DNA of 53,836 bases from an uncultured Bacteroidales bacterium (lineage in GTDB: Bacteria; Bacteroidota; Bacteroidia; Bacteroidales; Bacteroidaceae), in NCBI GenBank assembly GCA_902798705.1, contig CADBXS010000032.1, forward strand, positions 1,580 to 55,415, given 5' to 3'. This document shows positions 45,088 to 53,836 of the stretch, piece by piece. Each line of letters opens with the position of its first letter. The first letter of the stretch is position 1. Below the pieces are notes generated by a model. It was given only the letters and a program-made list of their open reading frames with translations. It made no database searches and was not told the DNA's origin. The translations under genes were made by a program, and so were the position numbers.

Positions 45088-45185
45088 TAGGTTATGCCCT
45101 GCAATTCATCATCATCATTCAGATACTCGTAATTCTAAGAAATCATCTATTAAATCATTTCATTTAGATATAAATTAATTAAGAT

Positions 45186-46988
45186 ATGAAACATCAGTTA
45201 AGAAGTGCAGTTTGCACAGAAGGTCGCCGTATGGCAGGAGCCCGTGCTTTGTGGGTAGCCAATGGTATGAAACGAGAAATGTTTGGTAAGCCTATCATTG
45301 CTATTGTCAATTCTTTCACTCAGTTTGTTCCAGGACATACTCACTTGCATGAGGCTGGACAGATTGTGAAGGAAGAAATAGAGAAGTTAGGTTGCTACGC
45401 TGCTGAATTCAACACAATTGCCATCGACGATGGTATCGCAATGGGACACGATGGTATGCTCTATTCATTACCAAGTCGTGACATCATTGCAGATTCTGTT
45501 GAATATATGTGCAATGCTCACAAGGCTGATGCTATGATTTGTATCTCCAACTGCGATAAGATTACTCCAGGTATGCTGATGGCTGCTATGCGTCTGAATA
45601 TTCCAGCAGTATTTGTGAGTGGTGGTCCTATGGAGGCAGGTAAGTGGAAGGGTGAAAACCTTGACTTGATTGCTGCTATGGTGAAGGGTGCTGACAAGAC
45701 GGTGAGCGATGAAGAACTTGCCGAGATTGAAAATCGTGCTTGTCCTGGATGCGGTTGCTGCTCTGGTATGTTCACTGCTAACTCGATGAATTCTTTGACA
45801 GAAGCTATCGGTTTGTCTCTTCCTGGCAATGGAACAATTCTCGCCACTCATGTGAATCGTAAGGAATTGATGAAGCAGGCAGCACGTCAGATTGTGAAGA
45901 ATGCTTTGGCATATTATGAGGATGGAGACGAGAGCGTTCTTCCTCGCAACATTGCTACTCGTGATGCTTTCCTCAATGCCATGTCGCTTGATATTGCTAT
46001 GGGTGGTTCCACCAATACAATTCTGCATTTGTTGGCTGTTGCACAGGAAGCAGGCGCAGATTTCAAGATGTCTGATATCGACAGATTGAGCCGTAAAGTG
46101 CCTTGCCTTTGCAAGTTGGCACCAAATACACAGAAGTATAGTGTGCAAGAATGTGGCCGTGCTGGTGGTATTCTTGGCATCCTTGGTGAATTGGCAAAGG
46201 GTGGATTACTCCAGACTGACGTGAAGCGTGTGGATGGTGCTACTCTTGCTGAGGACATTGAAAAATACTCTATCTTGAAGGAGCAGATTGACCCAGAGGC
46301 ACAGCGCATTTATGAGAGTGCTCCTGCTGGTGTGTTCTGCAACAAGCTCGGTGTGCAAGATACGAAATGGGAAAGCCTTGACAGCGACCGTGCCAATGGA
46401 TGTATTCGTGACATAGAACATGCCTACACAAAGGATGGTGGTTTGGCTGTTCTCTTTGGAAACATTGCACAGGACGGATGCGTTGTGAAGACAGCTGGTG
46501 TGGATGAAAGCATCTGGCACTTTGAAGGTCCTGCTAAGGTGTTTGACTCTCAGGAAGACGCTTGTGAGGGCATCCTTGGCGGTAAAGTACAGAAGGGCGA
46601 TGTAGTCGTCATCACGCACGAAGGTCCTAAGGGTGGACCTGGTATGCAGGAAATGCTTTATCCAACCAGCTACATCAAGTCGATGCACATGGGCAAGGAG
46701 TGTGCTCTTATCACTGATGGTCGATTCTCAGGCGGTACTTCAGGTTTGTCCATTGGACACATCTCTCCAGAGGCTGCTTCGGGAGGCAATATCGGAAAGT
46801 TGGTTGATGGTGACATCATTGTTATCGACATTCCAAGCCGCACCATCAACGTGAAACTCTCGGACGAAGAGTTGGCAGCGCGTCCTCAACAGCCACTGAA
46901 GCGTAATCGCGTGGTAAGCAAGTCGCTGAAGGCATACGCACAGAGTGTGAGCTCAGCTGATAAGGGTGGCGTGAGAATCATTGAATGA
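45186..46988 (+). CDS. ilvD: Dihydroxy-acid dehydratase
   Basis: 600 residues. Fe-S cluster Cys are in [13 protein letters not shown] near residue 120 and [17 protein letters not shown] near residue 192; a Mg-binding Asp lies in the [12 protein letters not shown] region near residue 81. The C-terminal signature is [25 protein letters not shown] near residue 510. It makes the 2-keto acids for Val and Ile. It is the first structural gene after the leader/attenuator and is 56 bp before ilvB. Confidence 0.97.
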   Translation: MKHQLRSAVCTEGRRMAGARALWVANGMKREMFGKPIIAIVNSFTQFVPGHTHLHEAGQIVKEEIEKLGCYAAEFNTIAIDDGIAMGHDGMLYSLPSRDIIADSVEYMCNAHKADAMICISNCDKITPGMLMAAMRLNIPAVFVSGGPMEAGKWKGENLDLIAAMVKGADKTVSDEELAEIENRACPGCGCCSGMFTANSMNSLTEAIGLSLPGNGTILATHVNRKELMKQAARQIVKNALAYYEDGDESVLPRNIATRDAFLNAMSLDIAMGGSTNTILHLLAVAQEAGADFKMSDIDRLSRKVPCLCKLAPNTQKYSVQECGRAGGILGILGELAKGGLLQTDVKRVDGATLAEDIEKYSILKEQIDPEAQRIYESAPAGVFCNKLGVQDTKWESLDSDRANGCIRDIEHAYTKDGGLAVLFGNIAQDGCVVKTAGVDESIWHFEGPAKVFDSQEDACEGILGGKVQKGDVVVITHEGPKGGPGMQEMLYPTSYIKSMHMGKECALITDGRFSGGTSGLSIGHISPEAASGGNIGKLVDGDIIVIDIPSRTINVKLSDEELAARPQQPLKRNRVVSKSLKAYAQSVSSADKGGVRIIE

Positions 46989-47044
46989 TATTCTATTTAT
47001 TTCAGATAATAAGATAATATCCATACATTAAGAAATCTGTATAT

Positions 47045-48739
47045 ATGGCAGAAAGAATTTCAGGTGCAGAGGCGCTGATGCGCTCATTGGTAAACGAAGG
47101 CGTTGAGACGCTATTCGGTTATCCTGGTGGAGCTATCATGCCTGTTTACGATGCACTCTACGACTATCGAGATAGACTCAACCACATTTTGGTTCGCCAT
47201 GAGCAAGGTGCAGTACATGCTGCACAAGGTTTTGCACGAGTAAGTGGAAAAGTGGGTTGCGCTATTGTTACCAGTGGACCTGGTGCTACCAATACCGTCA
47301 CTGGTATTGCAGACGCAATGATTGACTCCACGCCAATGGTAGTGATTTGTGGACAGGTGGGAACATCCCTTCTGGGTACAGATGCATTCCAAGAGGTCGA
47401 TGTGGTAGGTGTCACTTCCCCTATTTCGAAATGGAGTTATCAGATACGTCGTGCAGAAGATGTGGCTTGGGCTGTGTCGCGTGCTTTCTATATTGCAAAG
47501 AGTGGACGTCCTGGACCTGTGGTTCTTGACTTTGCCAAGAATGCACAGACTGCCATGGTGGATTATGAGCCTGCCAAGGTGGATTTCATTCGTTCTTATC
47601 AGCCTATTCCTCCGATGGACAAAGACGTTATCAAGAAAGCTGCCCAGATGATCAATGAATCGGTAAAACCTTTTGTTTTGGTAGGTCAGGGTGTGGAACT
47701 TGGTGATGCACGTGAGGAGTTGAAAGAATTCCTTGAGAAAGCTCAAATGCCTGCTGGTTGCACGTTGCTTGGACTTTCTGCACTGCCTTCGGACCATCCA
47801 TTGAACATGGGTATGCTCGGTATGCATGGAAATTTGGGTCCTAATGTGATGACGAATCAGTGTGATTTGCTCATTGCTGTGGGTATGCGTTTCGACGACC
47901 GTGTGACAGGAAATCTGAAGACATACGCCAAGCAAGCAAAGATCATTCACTTTGATATCGACCCTTCGGAAATTGATAAGAATGTGAAGGTGGACTTGGC
48001 TGTATTGGGTGATTGTAAGCAAACCCTTGCTGCTGTGACAGAATTGTTGGATGAAACCACTCATCAGAGTTGGATTGATGGTTTCAAACCATACGCAGAG
48101 AAGGAATATAATAAAGTGATTGACAAGGCCATTCATCCAAAGTCTGGGGCTCTGCTCATGGGCGAAGTGGTTCGCAAGGTGAGTGAGGCTTCGAATAATG
48201 AAGCAATCCTCGTAACGGATGTAGGTCAGAATCAGATGTTTGGATGTCGTTATTTCAAATTCACGAAGGGACGCAGTGTTGTTACTTCGGGAGGATGCGG
48301 CACAATGGGATTCGGACTTCCTGCTGCTATCGGTGCCACTTTCGGTGCTCCAGAGCGCACGGTGTGCTTGTTCTGTGGAGATGGTGGTCTTCAAATGACG
48401 ATTCAGGAATTGGGTACCATCATGGAACAGGGTGCTCCTGTGAAGATTATCTTGCTGAACAACAACTATCTTGGCAATGTACGTCAATGGCAGGCCATGT
48501 TCTTCAATCATAGATACTCATTCACGCCTATGATGAATCCTGATTACGAGTTGATTGCAAAGGCTTACGGCATTCCTGCTAAGACGGTGGTAGAGCGTAA
48601 GGATTTGGATGCTGCTATCAAGGAAATGCTCTCGACGGATGGTCCATATTTGTTGCAGTGTGCAGTGCTTGAAGAGGACAACGTTTTGCCTATGACTCCT
48701 CCTGGAGCCAATGTGGATTGTATGATGCTTGAAGTGTAA
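47045..48739 (+). CDS. ilvB: Acetolactate synthase, large (catalytic) subunit
   Basis: 564 residues, a thiamine diphosphate enzyme. The catalytic Glu is in RHEQGAVHAAQGFARVSG near residue 55; the FAD region lies in the middle; the TPP motif begins CGDGGLQM near residue 448 and ends NNNYLGNVRQWQ. It condenses pyruvate to acetolactate, or with 2-ketobutyrate. Its partner ilvN begins 24 bp downstream. Confidence 0.97.
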   Translation: MAERISGAEALMRSLVNEGVETLFGYPGGAIMPVYDALYDYRDRLNHILVRHEQGAVHAAQGFARVSGKVGCAIVTSGPGATNTVTGIADAMIDSTPMVVICGQVGTSLLGTDAFQEVDVVGVTSPISKWSYQIRRAEDVAWAVSRAFYIAKSGRPGPVVLDFAKNAQTAMVDYEPAKVDFIRSYQPIPPMDKDVIKKAAQMINESVKPFVLVGQGVELGDAREELKEFLEKAQMPAGCTLLGLSALPSDHPLNMGMLGMHGNLGPNVMTNQCDLLIAVGMRFDDRVTGNLKTYAKQAKIIHFDIDPSEIDKNVKVDLAVLGDCKQTLAAVTELLDETTHQSWIDGFKPYAEKEYNKVIDKAIHPKSGALLMGEVVRKVSEASNNEAILVTDVGQNQMFGCRYFKFTKGRSVVTSGGCGTMGFGLPAAIGATFGAPERTVCLFCGDGGLQMTIQELGTIMEQGAPVKIILLNNNYLGNVRQWQAMFFNHRYSFTPMMNPDYELIAKAYGIPAKTVVERKDLDAAIKEMLSTDGPYLLQCAVLEEDNVLPMTPPGANVDCMMLEV

Positions 48740-48763
48740 CCCATAGAAAAAGAGACATTTGAC

Positions 48764-49438
48764 ATGAATAATAATGTGAATCAAAATACAGATTGCTCCA
48801 CATGTGGAAAATGTGCTGACACTGAGGAAACTCAGAAACAGATGCAACAGGAAACATCGAAGCGAGCAAAACTCAGCAATGTGGATGCCAATGGAAATCC
48901 GCTCTACACATTCTTGATTTATTCTGAGAATACTCCAGGTTTGCTGAGTCAGATTACTGCTGTTTATACGCGCCGACAGGTGAATATCGAAAGTCTGAAT
49001 GTTTGTGCTTCATCCACTCCAGGTGTGCATAAATTCACTGTAACGAGCTATTGCACGGAAGAGATGGCTAAGATGCTCACCAAGCAGATGGAAAAACGCA
49101 TTGAGGTGCTGAGAGCAAGCTACTACACTGATGATGAGATATTCATCTTGGAAACGTCTCTCATTAAGATTTCCACTCCAAGGATGCTTGAGGAAAAGAA
49201 TGTAGGCAGAATTGTGCGTATGCATAATGCCCATATTGTTGAAGTGAATCCTACTTACGCAACTGTGGAAAAAACTGGTATCACAGCTGATATTCTTTCA
49301 CTTTATGATAATCTCAATCAGTTGGGTGTTGTGTTGCAATTTGTTCGTTCCGGACGTATTGCTATCACGAAGAGTAGGGTAGAGCATCTTGATGAATATC
49401 TGGCAGAACGTGAGCGTGAGCGTCAGAATGAACTTTAA
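48764..49438 (+). CDS. ilvN: Acetolactate synthase, small (regulatory) subunit
   Basis: 224 residues, longer than the usual 160-180 because of an N-terminal extension of about 40 residues bearing CSTCGKCADTEE (three Cys close together). The ACT domain follows at about residues 45-120 (LYTFLIYSENTPGLLSQITAVYTRRQVNIESL), then the C-terminal ALS_ss domain (EVLRASYYTDDEIF ... FVRSGRIAITK). It gives valine feedback control to the large subunit. The Cys cluster could bind a metal, but that is a guess. Confidence 0.93.
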   Translation: MNNNVNQNTDCSTCGKCADTEETQKQMQQETSKRAKLSNVDANGNPLYTFLIYSENTPGLLSQITAVYTRRQVNIESLNVCASSTPGVHKFTVTSYCTEEMAKMLTKQMEKRIEVLRASYYTDDEIFILETSLIKISTPRMLEEKNVGRIVRMHNAHIVEVNPTYATVEKTGITADILSLYDNLNQLGVVLQFVRSGRIAITKSRVEHLDEYLAERERERQNEL

Positions 49439-49488
49439 TTCTTGCATTCTAAGCAGGATGGATAGTAAATAAGAAGTTGAAAGATTGA

Positions 49489-50283
49489 ATGCAGAAATTA
49501 GAAAGAAATCCCATTATTGTTGATCCATTCAATACGGATTTTGCAAAACGTTGGAGTTGGACAACATTGGGTAAGGCACTGCTCAATGCAGCGGAAAACC
49601 ATGCCAAGGCACGTGGATTCGGAATGATGAATCTCAACGATGTGAACTACACGTGGGTGCTCTCTCGACTTACTATCGAGATGGAGAAAATGCCTTCGGT
49701 GTATGAAAAGATTGAGGTTTGCACATGGATTGAAAACATCTATCGACTTTTCACGAATCGTAATTTTTCCATTGTTGGAGCAGATGGCAAGGCTTACGGA
49801 TATGCACGTAGCATTTGGGCAATGATTAATTACGACACACGTCAGCCTGCCAATCTGGAAAGTATTGAGGGATACAAATTCGAACCATATCTTGCTCCCG
49901 AAATTCCATGTCCCATTGAAAAGCAGGGTAGGGTAAGACCTCTCGATGCAGATAATTTTGTGAAGATGATTGATACGGAATATTCCGACATCGATATGAA
50001 TGGGCATGTGAATAGCATCAAGTATCTTGAGCATATCATGGATTTGTTTCCTATTGAGGCTTATCAGAATGGCAGAAACTTGAAGCGTATAGAACTTGCT
50101 TACATGGCAGAGAGTTATTATGGCGACAAACTCCTTCTCTATAAGCGCGATGTGGATGATAACACTTTCGACGTTGAAGTGCGAAAACTGAAAAAAGAAG
50201 ATGTTGAAGCGGGTGATTTAAGCTTTGACGAATATCAACAGAGAAGCGAAACAATTCTAAGAAGTAGCCTTGTATTTCAATAA
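49489..50283 (+). CDS. Acyl-ACP thioesterase (FatA/FatB-like)
   Basis: 264 residues, two hot-dog domains. The first contains YTWVLSRLTIEMEKMP and CTWIENIYRLFTNRNFSIV. The second carries the catalytic DIDMNGHVNSIKYLEHIMD (Asp, Asn, His) near residue 165, then AYMAESYYGDKL. It frees fatty acids from acyl carrier protein. Placed between ilvN (50 bp upstream) and ilvC (104 bp downstream, which has its own promoter). As Bacteroidetes make branched-chain fatty acids from the keto acids of Val, Leu and Ile, the link to the ilv genes may be functional. Confidence 0.9.
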   Translation: MQKLERNPIIVDPFNTDFAKRWSWTTLGKALLNAAENHAKARGFGMMNLNDVNYTWVLSRLTIEMEKMPSVYEKIEVCTWIENIYRLFTNRNFSIVGADGKAYGYARSIWAMINYDTRQPANLESIEGYKFEPYLAPEIPCPIEKQGRVRPLDADNFVKMIDTEYSDIDMNGHVNSIKYLEHIMDLFPIEAYQNGRNLKRIELAYMAESYYGDKLLLYKRDVDDNTFDVEVRKLKKEDVEAGDLSFDEYQQRSETILRSSLVFQ

Positions 50284-50320
50284 ATTGTAAGTAAATTATC
50301 CATATTTGCGAGAAATTGAT

Positions 50321-50328
50321 TATCTTTG
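50321..50328 (+). promoter_or_regulatory. Internal promoter for ilvC
   Basis: TATCTTTG (TAnnTTTG) 59 bp before the ilvC ATG, in a 104-bp gap, suggesting separate transcription of ilvC. A second near match CATATTTG stands 20 bp upstream (50301-50308). Confidence 0.55.
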
Positions 50329-50387
50329 CAAAGAATTTGATTTTTAAGGCAAAAAGTTAGTTCAACACATATAAATTTTTATTTAAA

Positions 50388-51431
50388 ATGGCAAAAATGA
50401 ATTTTGGTGGCGTTATCGAAGAGGTAATGACACGTGAAGAGTTCCCATTGGAGAAAGCTCGTGAAGTATTGAAGAACGAGACTATCGCCGTTTTGGGTTA
50501 TGGTGTTCAGGGTCCTGGTCAGGCTTGTAACCTTCGTGACAATGGCTTCAACGTAATCGTTGGTCAGCGTCAGGGTAAGACTTACGATAAGGCAGTTGCT
50601 GACGGATGGGTACCTGGTGAAACTCTCTTCTCTCTGGAAGAGGCAGCTGAAAAGGGTACAATCGTTTGTCTTCTTCTTTCGGATGCAGCTCAGATGCAGC
50701 TTTGGCCATCAATCAAGCCTCACCTCACAGCAGGTAAGACTCTTTATTTCTCACACGGTTTTGCAATCACTTGGAACGATCGCACAGGTGTAGTTCCACC
50801 AAAGGACATTGATGTTATCATGGTGGCTCCTAAGGGTTCGGGTACATCTCTTCGTACCATGTTCCTCGAAGGTCGTGGATTGAATTCTTCATACGCAGTT
50901 TATCAGGATGCTTCAGGCCATGCACTCGAGAAGGTGCTTGCCTTTGGTATTGGTATTGGTTCTGGTTATTTGTTCGAAACTACATTCAAGCGCGAGGCAA
51001 CTTCCGACCTCACTGGTGAGCGTGGTTCTTTGATGGGTGCTATTCAGGGTTTGCTCCTTGCACAGTATGAAGTGCTCCGTGAGAATGGACACACTCCATC
51101 AGAGGCTTTCAATGAAACTGTTGAGGAGCTCACTCAGTCGCTGATGCCTCTCTTCGCAAAGAACGGTATGGACTGGATGTACGCTAACTGCTCTACTACA
51201 GCTCAGCGTGGTGCTCTCGACTGGATGGGTCCTTTCCACGATGCTATCAAGCCTGTTGTTGAGAAGCTCTATCACAGTGTAGTAACTGGTAACGAGGCTC
51301 AGATTTCTATTGATGCAAACTCAAAGCCAGACTATCGCGTAGGTCTCGAGAAGGAACTCAAAGCATTGCGCGAGAGCGAAATGTGGCGCACTGGTGAAGT
51401 AGTTCGTAAGCTTCGTCCTGAAAACGACTAA
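50388..51431 (+). CDS. ilvC: Ketol-acid reductoisomerase
   Basis: 347 residues, the short (class I) type. The NAD(P)H loop is VLGYGVQGPGQACNLRDNG near residue 36; Mg ligands lie in SDLTGERGSLMGAIQG near residue 206 and FNETVEELTQSLMP near residue 242. In the Bacteroidetes type the loop carries an insertion after QRQGKTYDKA. It reduces and isomerises acetolactate. The last gene of the ilv group. Confidence 0.96.
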   Translation: MAKMNFGGVIEEVMTREEFPLEKAREVLKNETIAVLGYGVQGPGQACNLRDNGFNVIVGQRQGKTYDKAVADGWVPGETLFSLEEAAEKGTIVCLLLSDAAQMQLWPSIKPHLTAGKTLYFSHGFAITWNDRTGVVPPKDIDVIMVAPKGSGTSLRTMFLEGRGLNSSYAVYQDASGHALEKVLAFGIGIGSGYLFETTFKREATSDLTGERGSLMGAIQGLLLAQYEVLRENGHTPSEAFNETVEELTQSLMPLFAKNGMDWMYANCSTTAQRGALDWMGPFHDAIKPVVEKLYHSVVTGNEAQISIDANSKPDYRVGLEKELKALRESEMWRTGEVVRKLRPEND

Positions 51432-51458
51432 TATACTTACGTATTCAATAATTAAGTT

Positions 51459-51500
51459 AAGAGAATGTGTCTATTTTGAGATGCATTCTCTTCTTTTTTG
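51459..51500 (+). terminator. Terminator of ilvC
   Basis: AAGAGAATG ... CATTCTCTT stem with a 15-nt loop and a TCTTTTTTG tail, 28 bp after the stop codon. Confidence 0.85.
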
Positions 51501-51524
51501 TATATAGCATCATGATAATGGGTC

Positions 51525-51733
51525 AGTACTCCTACGCGATAGGGGATTGACTCTTACGCTATTGGGGACGTACTTCTACGTTATAGGGGATTGACGAAAA
51601 CTTTATAGGGGACAAACTTGAGTTCATCCCCTATAAAAATTTAGTTGTGTCCCTATAACGTTTTAGTTGTGACGGTGTAGCGTTTTAGTTGTGTTGGTGT
51701 AGCGTTTTAGTTGTGTCGGTGTAGTTTAGTTGG
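51525..51733. repeat. Head-to-head tandem 22-bp repeat array (locus 3 of 3)
   Basis: Four units end in GGGGA at 51546, 51568, 51590 and 51612 (for instance ACGTTATAGGGGA). After a 14-bp spacer, units in the opposite orientation begin TCCCCTATA and end TTAGTTGTG at 51649, 51671, 51693 and 51715, again exactly 22 bp apart. The final part overlaps the stop codon and last codons of the FAD gene (51726). Confidence 0.92.
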
Positions 51734-53345
51734 ATTGAAGGTATTGGGCTAACATTTCGGCGCAGCGCTCTCCATCTATACCTGCTGATACGATTCCGCC
51801 GGCATAGCCTGCTCCTTCTCCGCATGGGAAAAGTCCTTGCAAGCGAATGTGTTGTAAGGTTTCTCTATCACGCAGGATTCGGACAGGGGAACTTGTTCGC
51901 GTTTCCACTCCAATCATGGTGGCTTCATTCGTGAGAAATCCATGAGAGGTTTTTCCGAAATTTAAGAAACCTTGCTTGAGACGGGACGTGATGAATTGAG
52001 GCATCCAAAAATGTATAGGTGTGGAGATAAGTCCCGCTGCATAAGATGTGTTTGGCAAATCGTAGGAAAGGCGTCGGTTCACAAAGTCCGACATTCGCTG
52101 AGCTGGTGCTGTTTGACGTCGATTTCCCTGAATCCAAGCAATGCGTTCCAAATATTCTTGGAATTCCATCATAGCAAGTGGAGACTTCAAGTCCTGAATC
52201 GTACCTTTTTTCATGAGAGTAGGGTCGGCAAGGTCTTCTGCATGTAGTTCCACCACCATTCCACTATTGCTCCAAGGAGAATTTCGCTGAGAGGGGGACA
52301 TGCCATTTACCACAATTTGTTCAGGTCCACTTGCCGCAGGAACGACAATACCTCCAGGACACATGCAAAAACTATAGACTCCGCGTCCTTCCACCTGAGT
52401 AACAAAGGAATATTCGGCAGTAGGAAGATATTTCCCTTTGCCAAATTTGTTGTGGTATTGGATTCGGTCTATCAATTCGGCAGGGTGCTCCAAACGCACC
52501 CCCACAGCCAAATCTTTTGCTTCGATTTCTATGTTATTGGCATGGAGCCAACGATACACATCGCGTGCAGAATGGCCTGTGGCAAGAATGATGGCAGAAG
52601 CATGGATTTCTCCATGTTTTTGCAAATGGCTCGATTCATCCGAACACTCATAACGAATTCCTTTTACTTTCTCTCCCTCTATCAGAATATCTGTCATTTT
52701 GGTTTGGAAATGTACTTCTCCTCCACAACGAATAATGGTGTTTCGCATGGCTTCAATTACTCGAGGAAGTTTGTCTGTCCCGATGTGAGGATGCGCATCA
52801 ATGAGAATTGATGTGGAAGCACCATGCTGGCAGAACACATTGAGAATCTTATCCACATTTCCTCGCTTTTTGCTGCGCGTGTAGAGTTTTCCATCCGAAA
52901 ACGCACCAGCACCACCTTCTCCAAAACTATAATTCGATTCTGGATTCACCAAATGCTCGCGAGAAATCTTTGCAATGTCCTTTCTTCGTGTATGAACATC
53001 TTTTCCTCGTTCTACTACGATAGGACGAATTCCCAATTCAATCAAGTGAAGTGCTGCAAATAATCCTCCTGGGCCTGCACCCACAACAATTGCTTCAGTG
53101 TGTCCTTCCACATTTTGATAATCTGTGCGGATAAATTCCTCATCCTCAGGCTGCTCGTTCAAATAAACTCGAACTTTCAAATTGACATAGATAGTGCGCT
53201 GTCGTGCATCTATGCTACGTTTCAGCACTCTAACGTGGGTGATGTCCTTAGGATTGATACCTTTATCTGTGACGAGGAAGCGAGAGATAGACTCCTCACT
53301 GGCTGCCTGCTCTGGCAGAATTCGGATTTGATATTCTTGAATCAT
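51726..53345 (-). CDS. FAD-dependent dehydrogenase (COG2509-like)
   Basis: 539 residues. The N-terminal 80 residues are a small alpha/beta region; the FAD-binding loop is VVGAGPGGLFAALHLIELG near residue 86, and EGGAGAFSDGKLYTRSKKRGN near residue 142 is characteristic of this uncharacterised family. Further regions are ATGHSARDVYRWLHANNIE near residue 255 and, at the C terminus, LFPCGEGAGYAGGIVSAGIDG. Substrate unknown. The gene is convergent with ilvC. A -7-like TAACTTTG (minus, 53401-53394) lies 49 bp upstream of the start. Confidence 0.9.
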   Translation of the reverse strand: MIQEYQIRILPEQAASEESISRFLVTDKGINPKDITHVRVLKRSIDARQRTIYVNLKVRVYLNEQPEDEEFIRTDYQNVEGHTEAIVVGAGPGGLFAALHLIELGIRPIVVERGKDVHTRRKDIAKISREHLVNPESNYSFGEGGAGAFSDGKLYTRSKKRGNVDKILNVFCQHGASTSILIDAHPHIGTDKLPRVIEAMRNTIIRCGGEVHFQTKMTDILIEGEKVKGIRYECSDESSHLQKHGEIHASAIILATGHSARDVYRWLHANNIEIEAKDLAVGVRLEHPAELIDRIQYHNKFGKGKYLPTAEYSFVTQVEGRGVYSFCMCPGGIVVPAASGPEQIVVNGMSPSQRNSPWSNSGMVVELHAEDLADPTLMKKGTIQDLKSPLAMMEFQEYLERIAWIQGNRRQTAPAQRMSDFVNRRLSYDLPNTSYAAGLISTPIHFWMPQFITSRLKQGFLNFGKTSHGFLTNEATMIGVETRTSSPVRILRDRETLQHIRLQGLFPCGEGAGYAGGIVSAGIDGERCAEMLAQYLQSN

Positions 53346-53393
53346 GAAGGGATTTACGGATTTGAGAATTGACGATGAAGCGATTTATAGATG

Positions 53394-53401
53394 CAAAGTT
53401 A
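53394..53401 (-). promoter_or_regulatory. Candidate -7 box for the FAD dehydrogenase gene
   Basis: Minus-strand TAACTTTG fits TAnnTTTG, 49 bp upstream of the ATG at 53345. No -33 element at the expected distance. Confidence 0.45.
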
Positions 53402-53418
53402 AGGTTTTTATTCGATAA

Positions 53419-53450
53419 TTTGGCAATGAGAGGATTTCTTTCTATTTTTG
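53419..53450 (+). promoter_or_regulatory. Promoter of the DUF2461 gene
   Basis: TTTG (53419-53422), 20 bp, TATTTTTG (53443-53450), a good Bacteroidetes promoter 36 bp before the ATG at 53487. Confidence 0.65.
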
Positions 53451-53486
53451 TGAGAAATTATTTAAGTCTTTTAATATTGGATAATC

Positions 53487-53836
53487 ATGAAAGAAGTGGT
53501 GATGTTCCTTCGTCAATTGAAGGCGAATAACAATAAAGAATGGTTTACGGAGCATAAAGCAGAGTACCAATCCGCTCAAGCAATATTCAATGCGTTTTGT
53601 GATGAGTTGATTCATAGGATTGAAGAGTTCGACCCATCTGTGCGAGGATTGACATTGAAGGATTGTACCTATCGCATTTACAGAGATTTGCGCTTCTCTA
53701 AGGATAAATCTCCTTATAAGACTCACATGGGTGTATATGTTTGTCGAGGAGGCAAGAAGTCGGGATATTCAGGCTATTATTTCCATGTGGCAGCAGGTAA
53801 TGAAACGGACGAAATCATGAATTCGCACATATTGGC
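53487..53836 (+). CDS. DUF2461-family protein, 3' truncated by the window
   Basis: The first 116 codons are visible from ATG at 53487 to the window end with no stop. The start KEVVMFLRQLKANNNKEWF, then the central YRIYRDLRFSKDKSPYKTHMG near residue 70 and YYFHVAAGNE, match the DUF2461 (TIGR02453) family, full length about 220 residues. No biochemical role is known to me. It has its own promoter and is divergent from the FAD dehydrogenase. Confidence 0.9.
   Translation, partial: MKEVVMFLRQLKANNNKEWFTEHKAEYQSAQAIFNAFCDELIHRIEEFDPSVRGLTLKDCTYRIYRDLRFSKDKSPYKTHMGVYVCRGGKKSGYSGYYFHVAAGNETDEIMNSHIL

Noticed and set aside
47111-48511. 466-codon minus-strand ORF opposite ilvB
   Set aside because: Antisense shadow of ilvB; His/Ser/Thr-rich peptide without domain features.
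1-53836. Prophage, insertion sequence, integrative element, tRNA or rRNA gene
   Set aside because: No transposase, integrase, relaxase, phage structural gene or tRNA/rRNA signature other than ssrA was seen on either strand.

Overview
The window looks like a chromosomal segment of a Bacteroidales bacterium, most likely Prevotellaceae. The evidence is: many promoters with the Bacteroidetes -7 box TAnnTTTG (several with TTTG or TTG 19-20 bp upstream); a tmRNA whose tag reads GENTYALAA; a complete rnf operon preceded by an RseC-like gene; an arabinose operon with a Nudix-type AraR-like regulator; GH92 and GH125 mannosidases; a Bacteroidetes-style Lys/Ala-rich extension on ribosomal protein bS16; and a secreted protein with the C-terminal tail typical of Prevotella exoproteins. 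No phage, transposase, integrase, CRISPR array, rRNA or tRNA was found.

Layout. 1-4.5 kb (+): the end of an envelope-protein gene, an ABC ATPase, an FtsX-like permease, a kinase fused to a RapZ C-terminal domain (AmgK-like), and a MurU-like nucleotidyltransferase, tightly packed. 4.5-4.85 kb: an inverted-repeat/terminator region between convergent operons. 4.9-10.7 kb (-): rseC-rnfBCDGEA, a ferredoxin:NAD+ oxidoreductase ion pump. 10.7-12.1 kb: a geneless mosaic of repeats. 12.1 kb (+): rpsP. 12.8-17.2 kb (-): purM-prfA-pyrF-HD hydrolase. 17.3-20.2 kb (+): a TPR protein and a disrupted lytic transglycosylase. 20.2-26.8 kb (-): GH125 and GH92 mannosidases and a frameshifted secreted protein. 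26.8-27.9 kb: a geneless AT-rich stretch with palindromes and an orphan promoter. 28-39.1 kb (-): the pentose operon, read from 39.1 kb as lipoprotein mutarotase, sugar porter (disrupted), Na+ symporter, araR, araD, araA, araB, tkt. 39.4-43.0 kb (-): galM-gluP-galK. 43.3-44.5 kb (+): an acidic-tailed unknown protein and ssrA. 44.9-51.4 kb (+): branched-chain amino-acid operon with a leader peptide and attenuator, ilvD-ilvB-ilvN-thioesterase-ilvC. 51.7-53.8 kb: a FAD dehydrogenase (-) and the start of a DUF2461 gene (+).

The most notable observations are: (1) a 31-residue leader peptide rich in Ile/Leu/Val codons followed by an intrinsic terminator ahead of ilvD; (2) one family of degenerate tandem repeats with an exact 22-bp period at three separate intergenic loci, head-to-head at two of them; (3) the AmgK-RapZ fusion overlapping a MurU-like gene; (4) a canonical promoter with a 17-bp palindrome at the start of the arabinose operon; (5) three reading frames broken by small deletions in 54 kb, which may reflect real gene decay or assembly error.
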